Source: Oenanthe sinensis
Taxonomy: Eukaryota; Streptophyta; Magnoliopsida; Apiales; Apiaceae
Assembly (NCBI GenBank): GCA_028671895.1
Contig: CM053794.1
Span: forward strand, 19,516,501-19,580,500
DNA: 64,000 nucleotides
Reading direction: 5' to 3'
Made by a program: the position numbers and the translations under genes
In this document: positions 19,442 through 29,654 of the stretch, in pieces
How positions within the stretch are numbered: position 1 is the stretch's first letter
Layout of the letters: the number at the start of each line of letters is the position of its first letter
The notes under the pieces: model-generated
What the model was told of the DNA's origin: nothing
Seen by the model: the letters and a program-made list of their open reading frames with translations, nothing else
Database searches by the model: none

Positions 19442-21877
19442 ATGAGTACTCAAAGAGTGAGTAGCATTAAAATTCCTCCATTTGATAAAGATAATTATAA
19501 TCTTTGGAAGAGGAAGATGACCTTGTTTCTTCGAAATGCAAACATTAAGTACAAGGATATTTTGAGGACGGGTGTTGCTGTTCCAATAACAATCATTCCT
19601 GAGCATATGAAAGATGGTGTACTTATTCCGCACAGACAATTTGAAAAAGATATTTCTGACTACACTGAAATAGAAAAGGAATTGGATTCGTTGGACACCA
19701 GCCTGCAGTTAATTTTGGTAGAATCTCTTGATCCCGGAACGTACAATCATGTTGTTAATTGCAAAGATGCTAAACATATCTGGGAAACGATAGAGATACT
19801 CAATGAAGGAACAGAAGAAGTGAGGGAGAACAGATTGGAAATCTTAACGTCTCAATATGAGCATTTTAGATCAAATCCTGGAGAAGGTATCTCTGATGTT
19901 TTTGAGAGATATAACAAACTGATAAATGATCTAAATCTCAATGGAAAACACTATACGAAGAAGGAGATCAATAGGAAATTTTTGCTGACAATGCCAGTTC
20001 ACTTAGAGCATAGGATTACTGCCATTAGGGAGTCAAGGGACATGAATGAAATTTCATTGGAAAGACTTTATGGCATACTGAAGACCTATGAGCTAGAGCA
20101 GATTCAACAGAAAGAAATATATGGTACAGGCAAGGTGGTCAGCAAGTCTACAGCTCTTGTAGCAGAAGTACCAGAACACAGAGAAGCTATGACTGAATCT
20201 TCTTCAGTCAAAGTCATTGATCAGGGTATTGTTGCAGAAGTTGGTGCAACTCAAATGAATTCATCAGAAAGTGAATTCTACTCAATGGAAGAACTTGATC
20301 AACTTGAGGATGAATCTCTGACACTGATTGCTAGAAAATTTGGAAATACAAGATTCAGGAGGAACCCTGGTTTCAAATTCAAGCCTATGGCAAACAGATT
20401 TCAGAGAGGTGGTTCTTCTAGCTCATCCAATACAAGAGGTGGATACAAGACAGGGATGGTTGACAGAAGCAAGATCCGTTGCTTCAACTGCAATGAAATG
20501 GGACACTTTGCTACTGATTGTAGAAAGCCCAAGCAGGAAAGAAAGAAGGATTCATATGACGAGCTAAACCAGAAATATGAAGCTCTATTGAAGAAGCATC
20601 AGGGAAGATCATACTTAGCAGCAGGAAAAAGCTGGGATGATTCTGACAACGATGAAGAAGAAGATATGGGAAATCTTGCTCTAATGGCCTCTTCTTCTGA
20701 AGGATCACAATCCCCACCTCGTCAAGGAATTGAGGTAAACCCTAGCTGTCCTAAAATGATTAAATTGCTAGGTGAGGATTTAACTAATGCTAGAGATCGA
20801 ATAAAAGTCTTAATTCTCGAAAACAAAGTTTTATCAGAAGAGAATTATGAATTGAAAAAGCTGAAACTTATAAATGAGAAATTAACTGAAGATGTTGCAT
20901 TTCAAGTTAATAGAGTCAACTGCTATGTTGAAATTGAAGCTTTTTTGAAGGATAAAATTGAAAAAGAGAAAGTCAGGTGTCAAGCCTATAGAACTGCTTC
21001 ATTTGTTATGAAAGACCTAGTTGACCAACAAGAGATTAATCGGAAAGTTGGGATAGGTTTTGAATATAATAAATCTGTAGGAAAGGCTAGTAACATTACC
21101 CCTTTTAAAGAGAGTGCTATAGAGAGGGGTATTCCACATGTTATTAAGGACACTAAGAACCCTCTGTTCATAACTCCTATTGCAGAACCAGTTCTTGATA
21201 GTTGTGTAATAGTGGATTATGAAATTAAACTTGAAGACCTTAAAGAGGAAGAGAAAGAACAGGAAAAACCTGTTAGAGACATAAAAGGAATAAATGTCCA
21301 AAAAGCTAAATATGTACCTAAGAGACCAATAGAAAATGTGAACACTGCTAGTTCATCCACTCATGGTTTAGGTGCTAATGAGCTTAAGAAAAATCATAAC
21401 AGACCTAGTAAGTTTGTTAATAGTAGGGATAAGAACAACAGATTCCATGCTACTGAGAACTTTAAAAATGTTAATAAAGTTAAGGTAGAAACTGTTAAGA
21501 CTCCTGCTATTGTGAATAAAATGCCTACTATTGATGCATGCCATAAACCATGTGGTGTAGATAACTGTATGCTATGTGCTTTCAATGTTATGTCTGCATA
21601 TTTTAAAAGCATGCATGCTATGAATGTCAATACTACACCTAGACAGCACATAAATCACAGGCATGCTAGATCAAAGACTGCCAGTCCTCCTGTTTTACAG
21701 AAGGAAACATTCTCTCCTAGGCCAGCATACAAAAATGTTAAGGTTGTTTACAAGGAGAAGTGTTCAGTCAAAGTAGTAGATGAGTTTGTCAAGTTGGGTT
21801 CTGTTGTTAAACCTGACAAAGGACAATTTTTCAAATATGCCGGCCCCAATCAATGTTGGGTTCCGAAGAAGGCCTAA
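19442..21877 (+). CDS. gag: C gag, 811 codons, intact
   Basis: Capsid/nucleocapsid protein. The gag domain spans about residues 10-220 (IKIPPFDKDNYNLWKRKM..., HIWETIEILNEGTEEVRE). A basic, Ser/Gly-rich linker precedes a complete CCHC knuckle C347-C350-H355-C360. Coiled coil lies at about 435-520. A second, unusual Cys cluster, CHKPCGVDNCMLCAFNVM, is at about 699-716 and is shared with B and F. It ends NQCWVPKKA and TAA (21875-21877). Pol follows in the same frame, but stops TAA, TGA and TGA lie between, so simple readthrough is unlikely. The start was chosen because it is the first ATG after the PBS and aligns with the A gag start. Confidence 0.95.
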   Translation: MSTQRVSSIKIPPFDKDNYNLWKRKMTLFLRNANIKYKDILRTGVAVPITIIPEHMKDGVLIPHRQFEKDISDYTEIEKELDSLDTSLQLILVESLDPGTYNHVVNCKDAKHIWETIEILNEGTEEVRENRLEILTSQYEHFRSNPGEGISDVFERYNKLINDLNLNGKHYTKKEINRKFLLTMPVHLEHRITAIRESRDMNEISLERLYGILKTYELEQIQQKEIYGTGKVVSKSTALVAEVPEHREAMTESSSVKVIDQGIVAEVGATQMNSSESEFYSMEELDQLEDESLTLIARKFGNTRFRRNPGFKFKPMANRFQRGGSSSSSNTRGGYKTGMVDRSKIRCFNCNEMGHFATDCRKPKQERKKDSYDELNQKYEALLKKHQGRSYLAAGKSWDDSDNDEEEDMGNLALMASSSEGSQSPPRQGIEVNPSCPKMIKLLGEDLTNARDRIKVLILENKVLSEENYELKKLKLINEKLTEDVAFQVNRVNCYVEIEAFLKDKIEKEKVRCQAYRTASFVMKDLVDQQEINRKVGIGFEYNKSVGKASNITPFKESAIERGIPHVIKDTKNPLFITPIAEPVLDSCVIVDYEIKLEDLKEEEKEQEKPVRDIKGINVQKAKYVPKRPIENVNTASSSTHGLGANELKKNHNRPSKFVNSRDKNNRFHATENFKNVNKVKVETVKTPAIVNKMPTIDACHKPCGVDNCMLCAFNVMSAYFKSMHAMNVNTTPRQHINHRHARSKTASPPVLQKETFSPRPAYKNVKVVYKEKCSVKVVDEFVKLGSVVKPDKGQFFKYAGPNQCWVPKKA

Positions 21878-21880
21878 CTC

Positions 21881-24800
21881 ATTTGATGATTGCAGGGTGT
21901 AAAACAGATGAACCGGGTTATTTGGATTCTCGATAGTTGATCCTCACGACACATGACCGGAGATAGAGCCCTGCTATCAAATGTTGTTGAGAGAGCTGGC
22001 CCAGTAGTTACCTTTGGAGATGACAGCAAGGGTATGACTAAGGGATATGGCTATTTAGAAGCTGGCAATGTCGTCATTGATAATGTATCTTTCGTGGAAG
22101 GTCTCAAACACAATCTTCTGAGTATCAGTCAGTTTTGTGACAAGGGATACACAGTGACCTTTGTAAAGGAGAAGTGTTTGATTTCTCACAAGAAGGATGA
22201 AAAGCTTGCTCTTCAGGGAGTAAGGAAAGGAAACTTGTTCGTAGCCGATCTGAACTCAGGTTGCAGAGATGAAGTCAATTGTTTTTATGCTAAAGCTTCG
22301 TCAGATGAAAGTTGGCTATGGCACAAGAAACTCTCACACCTTAATTTCAAATCTATGAATTCTCTAGTCAAAAGAGAATTAGTGAGAGGACTGCCTCAAT
22401 TGAAATTCACACAAGAAGGACTTTGTGAGGCATGTCAGAAAGGGAAAGCAAAGAAAGCATCACATCCAAGCACTGACACATCTAGTATTACTGAACCACT
22501 GCAATTAATTCACATGGATTTATTTGGTCCAGTCAATGTTATGTCAATGTCACATAAAAGATATGCCTTGGTGATTGTTGATGACTACTCAAAGTATACA
22601 TGGGTTTTATTCCTGCACTCAAAGGATGAAACTCCTCAAGGAGTGATTGATCATATAAAAATGATTGAGTTGGATTCGAAGCTTCCAGTTAGAGCTATAA
22701 GGTCAGACAATGGAACTGAATTCAAGAATGCAGTTCTGAATGACTTTTGTGCTGAAAAGGGAATAACAAGACAATTCTCAGCGCCTAGAACTCCGCAACA
22801 GAATGGAGTTGTAGAAAGGAAGAATCGTACATTAATTGAAGCTGCAAGGACTATGCTGAGTGAATCAAGGCTTCCAATGTACTTTTGGGCTGAAGCTGTA
22901 AATACTGCATGTTATACCCAGAATCGAACTCTGATCAACAAGGACTTAATGAAGACACCCTACGAAATAATGGCTAACAAGAAACCAACGCTCAAATACT
23001 TTCATGTATTTGGTGCTAAATGCTTTGTACTTAAAGATGGAGAAGAACGTATTGGAAAGTTCGAGGCTAAAGCTCTAGAAGCTATTTTTGTTGGTTATTC
23101 TAGAAGATCTTATCGGGTGTATATTATTGATCAACACTATGTCAAAGAAAGTGTCAATGTAACTTTTGATGACACAAAATTCCCTAACATCCAAAATGAT
23201 GATCCATCTGAAACTCTTAAGTTCAACAATATTCCAGACTCACACTCAGATGATGAAAACGAACCTGAGGCTGCAACAGGAAACAACAATGATAATAATG
23301 CTGATGATCTAAGTGGTAGTGGTGGAAATAATGGAAACTCTGCAGATACCACTAACACACAAGGAGATTCATCAAGAGATCCTAGCAGCAACTCAGGGGC
23401 AGGAGATGAAGGATCAGCAAATCAAACACAACATCACAATGAAATTCAAGGCAAATCATCAAGATCTAATCTGCCAAGTCAGAGAATTTGGAGTAGAGCT
23501 CATCCTTTTGAGCTGATCATTGGTGATCCAGATGTTGGTGTTAGAACAAGAGGTGCTACACAGAATCAATGCAATTATTCTGGGTTTCTATCTGAAATGG
23601 AACCTAAGAAAATAGAAGAAGCACTATCTGATCCTGATTGGGTGATTGCTATGCAAGATGAACTCAATCAATTTGAATCTCAAGATGTTTGGAAACTAGT
23701 ACCCAGACCAAAGGACAGGACTGTAATTGGCACACGATGGGTATTCAGAAACAAGTTGGATGAAGATGGCATTGTAATAAGAAACAAAGCCAGACTGGTT
23801 GCAAAAGGTTATTCCCAAGCTGAAGGAATTGATTATGATGAAACCTACGCTCCAGTTGCAAGACTTGAGGCTATCAGGATGTTTCTGGCATTCGCAGCTC
23901 ACTCCAATTTTAAAGTTTATCAAATGGACGTGAAGAGTGCATTCCTGAATGGAAAGCTAGCTGAAGAGGTATATGTACAACAGCCCCCAGGCTTTGAAGA
24001 TCCAGATCACATGGACTTTGTATATTTTCTTTTCAAGGCTATCTATGGTCTCAAACAAGCACCCAGAACATGGTATGACACTCTTTCAGAATTCTTGCTT
24101 GAAAATGCTTTTGTTAGAGGAGTCATAGATAAAACCTTATTTTATAAGAAACACAATAATGATCTGATAATGGTACAAGTATATGTTGATGACATAATAT
24201 TTGGGTCTACTAATGATAACTTGTGCAAGAGGTTTGCTAAGTTAATGCAGAGTAGGTATGAGATGAGCTTAATGGGGGAGCTGAAATTCTTCCTTGGACT
24301 TCAAGTGAGTCAAAGAATAGATGGAATATTCATTTGTCAGTCCAAGTACCTTAAAGAACTTCTGAAGAAGTATCACATGGAAGATTCAGCATCTGCAAGA
24401 ACTCCCTCATCTACAGCTGTCAAGCTTGGAGTATGTGAAAACTCAATAAAGGTAGACATCACAAGCTACAGAGGTATGATTGGATCTCTACTTTACCTAA
24501 CTGCAAGCCGACCAGATATTATGTATGCCACTTGTATATGTGCAAGGTTCCAAGCGGATCCTAGAGATATTCATCTTGTTGCTGTGAAAAGAATCTTAAG
24601 ATATCTTAAGGGTACACCTAATCTTGGTATCTGGTACCCTAAAGAATCTGGTTTTAATCTAATAGGATATACAGATTCTGATTATGCAGGTAGTGTTGTT
24701 GATAGGAAGAGCACCTCAGGGAGCTGTCAATTCCTAGGGAGAAGATTGATTTCCTGGTACAGCAAGAAACAGCAAACAGTTTCCAATTCTACAGCAGAGG

Positions 24801-25132
24801 CTGAGTACATTGCTGCGGGAAGCTGTTGCGCTCAGATCTTATGGATAAGGAATCAACTCAGAGATTATGGCTTTGTGTTAAATAAAATTCCTATTTTATG
24901 TGATAACACAAGTGCCATTGCAATCTCCAACAACCCTGTACAGCACACGAGGACAAAGCACATAGATATCAGGTATCATTTTATTCGAGAACACGTTATG
25001 AATGGTACTGTGGAGTTACACTTTGTACCCACTGAAGAACAGACTGCAGATATTTTTACGAAGCCACTGGATGAATCCACATTCACCAGGTTGGTTGGTG
25101 AACTTGGGATGTTGAATAGTTCTTCATCTTAA
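21881..25132 (+). pseudogene. pol: C pol, one nonsense codon in the protease, otherwise open
   Basis: The pol frame begins after TGCAGGG (21891-21897). The protease active site reads Asp 21932-21934, Ser 21935-21937, then TGA 21938-21940 where Gly is required. From ATG 21953 there is a 1059-codon ORF: the rest of the protease, integrase HHCC (WLWHKKLSHL... GLCEACQKGK), D-D-35-E at 22580/22583, 22706 and 22814, a Gly/Asn/Asp-rich spacer (about 23215-23460), RT with YVDD at 24182-24193, and RNase H to GMLNSSSS. All catalytic residues after the protease are present. The element could move only with protease supplied in trans, or the stop is very recent. Confidence 0.95.
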
Positions 25133-28100
25133 ATCCCAATTCACATCTGCATTATGTTCTTAAATAAAATTTCAAGTGTTTGTTATGTGAATATTTGTCA
25201 TAACACTTGTGAATTTATTTTTCTAAATTCTAGTTCTCGAATGTGTGTTTAGTGTAAATTATTATAATATTTTATATTTTATCTATTTTGATTGTATTCT
25301 ACTATATTTTAATTTTAGATTATTATCTTCAAAAACAATTTAATCAAAATTTTACAAGTTAGAATTTTGGTAAAAGTTATTTTTGTTTGAAAATAATTTA
25401 ACATTGAAGTATAGCTATTATATGTATATTAAGTTTAATAAATAGGTTAATATAACTTTGTACAGTTTTATTTAATTGGCATATATACTGTATATATATC
25501 TTTATTATTTTTGTTTTTCAACAATTTGTACATATTGTTTTTATTTTCATACTTTTAGTATCATTATTTCTATATATATGTGTGTAAGTTTATTTTTATT
25601 TTTAGTTTTATTTAATAGTTATTTTTATTTCAGTTTATTTTTATTTTTGTCTACGAGAAATTGTTCTAAGAATCATAAGTATTAAATGTCAATATTTAAA
25701 GAACTTGTGAATTTCTTTACATTTATTTTCTCAAGCTTACATATATCACTGATAATTGTTATGAATATAATTGTCATATGCTTGAGTAACAATTATTAGA
25801 TATAATGTATGTAGTTAAGTGCTAATTTTCATTCCTATGATTATTTAGTATTTAGCGATGATATTTTATCTTATTAAAATTATGAATTGAAACAATTAAA
25901 TGTTTATTAGTTTCAGAATTTTAATACGATGAGATATTAGGAGCATAATTACTTGCTTTTTGAAATTATTATTAATTATCATGATTGATAGTTTGTTATT
26001 GTTTCATTGCAATTAATTATGATTTTTGTTGTTAGTGATAATATATATATTGTTTATTTGAAAATCACTAATAATAGAAGCATATCTGTGGTCTGCCGAA
26101 CAAGAGCAATCGACTCGAGGTAAAAGCAGGTAATCTCGATCTTGATATATTCTCTAATCAATTGATATAAAAATATTACAATTGATATATTGAGCCCTCA
26201 GTGACTATAGGACAAGATCAAGGGATTGAAAACCTTCAATCTCTAACACAGATCATAGAACCACAAACACTCAAACAGATTCAACTTCATCTACTAAACC
26301 CCTGAAAAGAAATGTTTGATCAACTAAAGAGGGTGAGAGAGTAAGTGCCTCTAGAAAAGAGAAGTATCTATGAGTGTTCCAGCAGCTCTGCCTCTTGTTA
26401 GAATATGTAATTGAAACCGAGGCAACTGCTAACTAATTTATATCCTCCCAAAAGGGTATAGATTTGCAAATGGCAAAACTGTTACTAGGTTCGTCATCTT
26501 AACATGATGAGTCTATTGAATTCGGCCTGTCAGCCAAGGCCATTTGTAAAGAGTCAACTTCATCTGGACACTCTCAAACACTGCAAACCATATATGTAAT
26601 ATTCAAATGCACTGTAAGGATTGTCACACACTAAGGATGAATTGACGGAAGCAATTATTCTAAACTTCCATATCAAGGAAGGAAGGATGATTGATGATTC
26701 TGACTGAATCAACATGCCTTCACAGGCGTCAGGAGGAAACTTGGATCATTTGCTACATTATAGATCCTTGTCTCCCTTCCCAGATGGAACATATCTGGAT
26801 TCCTAACGGAATAGATCATCTTAGATGATCAGCAACTCATTGAATCTATTCCTGAAGCAATTCAGTTTTTAAAGTCAAATATTTTAATGGATTCAATTGA
26901 GGACGGGGATTTACGAAACCTCATTGCACCACCAGTGACCTCTCTTGAAGGGGCTATGGTGATCTTTCTTGTAGGTACAAAAGACGGTGTCATCCGTACT
27001 GAGAGAGAAACAGTGTTGTAAGAAAAGAGTGAAACACAAGTGAGAAAGAGTGAAAATATATATTCTATGAGTGAAACACTCAGAGAGTATATGAGCGAAA
27101 CACTTGTGAGAAACACAAAGTAAAATCACACACTAGCACAATTACCAAATCACATTCCCAATTTCCTGTTACAGATTTCTAATGTTACTCAACTAAGGGG
27201 AAATAAATTTCTTTTGATATTAAGGATTCTGAAGAGGATTACTCAACTAAGGGGGAGAAGTTTGAACAATATCCAAAAAGGAAAGTTTGAACAATATCCA
27301 AAAAGAAAGAAGTGTTGAACAAGATCCAAAGTGGAGAATTGTTGAACAAAATCTTTTTACTAGAAGAGGATTACTCCATTGTTGAACAAGATCCAAAGGG
27401 GGTATATAACAACATGCTTGGATTGGATATAACTAATGATTATTTATTAGTTCTTCTATTCCATTTGATTTTAGAAGATTCTTGTATATAGGATTAACCG
27501 GATTTTCTAAAATGCATAACATGTCATAGTTTGCATTTTTTATATCTGCGATGGTTTAATGCTGTATGTATGTCATGTCTGTTGTTACCTCTATTAAAAT
27601 GGTTGGATAATTCAAGAAATGAGATAATGAATTCACCTTGGATGAGAAGTGAAGACAGGAGTTGGAGAAACAGAGGAGAAGTGGTAATAAGAAGAGAACA
27701 AGACTTCATCCCTGCCATCCTAAGGGGGAGTAGTGATGAGTCTGAGAAATGAAGATAATACTACTTGTATAATATGTTCAATGCTAAAGGAACGAATATC
27801 TTTCATTTCAGTTACTCAAGAAATCTGGAAATGTACAATCTGATCCAGAGAAACCAGCCACTGAAGATGTACCAATGACACCTAGTCACAAAAGTTAAAT
27901 TCTATAAGGAGGTGAAGTTGATACTTCTGAAGCTGGTAATGATAGGTAAGTCAAGATAGAACTTTGTTCTATTTGTTCAGTCTAGAGGAACAGCTGTCTT
28001 GTATTTATCATTAATGTTTGAATCTGGTAATGTTTAATATAAACCAGAACTAAGTTTGTTTATTTACAAGTTTTATTGTTATATCTTTTTCTTGTTTGTT

Positions 28101-28146
28101 AGTTGAGTTATCCTCTAGTGATTTGCTTGTTATTGTTTAACAAACA
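25133..28146 (+). other. C 3' noncoding region, ORF3 missing
   Basis: 3 kb where A and F carry ORF3. 25133-26090 is extremely AT-rich with no credible gene; a hydrophobic 69-codon frame at 25476 is composition noise. 26091-26815 has only broken protein-like phrases. 26155-26195 has ATCAATTGATAT copies like the Z U3 motif. 27240-27420 repeats GAACAAGATCCAAA about five times and has AAGGGGGAGAAG and AAGGGGGTA. The last 180 bp (27975-28159) match the F 3' end (TTTGTTCAGTCTAGAGGAAC; TTGAGTTATCCTCT), so C is an F relative that lost ORF3. Confidence 0.8.
26815..27021 (+). pseudogene. unidentified ORF remnant in C (69 codons)
   Basis: A frame open from a TAG at 26812 to TAA at 27019-27021, with ATG 26887. 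The protein includes ESIPEAIQFLKSNIL and LEGAMVIFLVGTKDGVIRTE. It does not look like low-complexity noise and lies where ORF3 should be, so it may be the last scrap of a decayed ORF3. I cannot match it to A or F ORF3 by eye. Confidence 0.3.
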
Positions 28147-28159
28147 AATAGGGGGAGAT
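28147..28159 (+). other. C polypurine tract
   Basis: AAATAGGGGGAGAT immediately before the 3' LTR start TGAAAGGCAT. Confidence 0.9.
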
Positions 28160-29654
28160 TGAAAGGCATATGTTTAGAAGCCTATTTGTTTAGCGAGATG
28201 ACAACTCAACTCAAACATAGATAATTTGTAAGTAAATATATTATCTGTCACAGGAATCTTCAGCAGGTATTATTTGACAAGAAAAAGAAGATCAAAGTCA
28301 ATCTACAGACTTGAAGCAGTACTACATTGAAAGAAGCTCAATTTAATTGATCATGCCTCAATGGAGTATTTAAGTTTGAAGAAGCTACAGTGTCAGAAGA
28401 TTTCAATATTGTGTGACAACAAATATAGTCAAGTCAGAAGGAGGAGAAGTGAACCACATTATAAAAGTCAAGTGAAGAATTTTATTTGTTGTGAATCACT
28501 CGTGAACCAGACAGTACACAGAGTGTTGGCAATATACAGAGAAGGTTCTTTACTACAGAAGAAATGGTCAGCTACAGACATTGGTGTGAAGACAGAAGAT
28601 TTAAGATTATATCATCAAGAGTCGTGGAGTCAAGACTTTAATTTAATTCTCTATTAATTGATTAAATTATTTAGTTAATTTAATTGGTAAATTAATTCAA
28701 TCAGAATTAATTTATTTCTTAAATTGATTAAGAAATTAATTAATTTAGAATTATTTTAGAATGAAGAAGACTTTAATTTAATTCTATTATCAAAGATAAT
28801 TTATTATGTATCCTATTTACTTAGATTAATTCAAAAGGAATTAATTTAATTAATAAGATATATAATAAAGGAATAGAATTTAAATTAAATTGAAAACAAA
28901 AAAGGGAAGAGAAAAGAAAAAGAAAAGACAAAGGCAGAAGATAAACATATCAATGTACATTCAAGTTGGTTATTCGGGAAGACTTTTGAAAAGTCTCCCG
29001 GAGACTTTTCAAAAAGTCTCTCAGAGTATTAATTAAAAAGAAATCAAAAAAAAAAGAAAAAGAAATAAAAGAAATAAAGGAAAAGACAGAAGATGTACAA
29101 TTCATATATCAAAGCATGTCGGCAGAAGATTTTCTCGGGAAGACTTTTCAAAAGTCTCCCCGAGTTTAATTAAAAAGTCTCCCTGTTTTATTTAAATGTC
29201 TTCCTTTTATTCAAAAGTCTTCCAAGGCCAGAAATGTCTCCCCGAGCCAGAAAGTCTCCCGAAGAGAAAGTCTTCCAGCCCAGAAAAAGTCTCCCCGAGG
29301 AGAAAAAGTCTCCCCGAACAGAAAAAGTCTCCCAAAGCTGAATTTGCCTATATATAGCAGATTAAGTCAGTAGATACAAACAATTCAATTCACTTTCTAT
29401 TCAGCTAAAAAGAAAAATACAGAGCATTCATGTTAAATATTCTGTAGAAATTCTAAAGAGCTATTAGTGTTTATCTGATTTAATCTTGTAACCCACATCA
29501 AGTTTAATATAAGTATTTTACTTGAACTGTGTTTCTTTGATTATTATTTCGTGATAATAATTAAATTGTTTAATCAAAAATTATCCGAAACAGATATTAA
29601 TATTTAATAGAGATTGTATTCAACCCCCCCTTCTACAATCATTTGGACCTAACA
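28160..29654 (+). repeat. C 3' LTR (1495 bp)
   Basis: Same length as the 5' LTR, with about 8 substitutions; the motif array is at 28975-29334 and the TATA box at 29349-29356. It is followed by the TSD gtaac. Confidence 0.97.

Larger units (their letters stand above)
17696..29654 (+). mobile_element. C: young, nearly intact copia element
   Basis: 11,959 bp with 1495-bp LTRs at both ends (17696-19190, 28160-29654) that differ at about 8 positions by hand count. The TSD is a perfect gtaac (17691-17695 and 29655-29659). gag and pol are both long ORFs. It sits in A1 ORF3, whose frame is continuous across it when one TSD copy is removed. Pol has one nonsense codon in the protease, and the usual ORF3 is absent (see 25133-28146). 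Confidence 0.97.

Noticed and set aside
25476..25685. Hydrophobic 69-codon frame that looks like membrane helices
   Set aside because: The sequence is T-rich low complexity; Phe/Leu/Tyr/Ile follow from composition.
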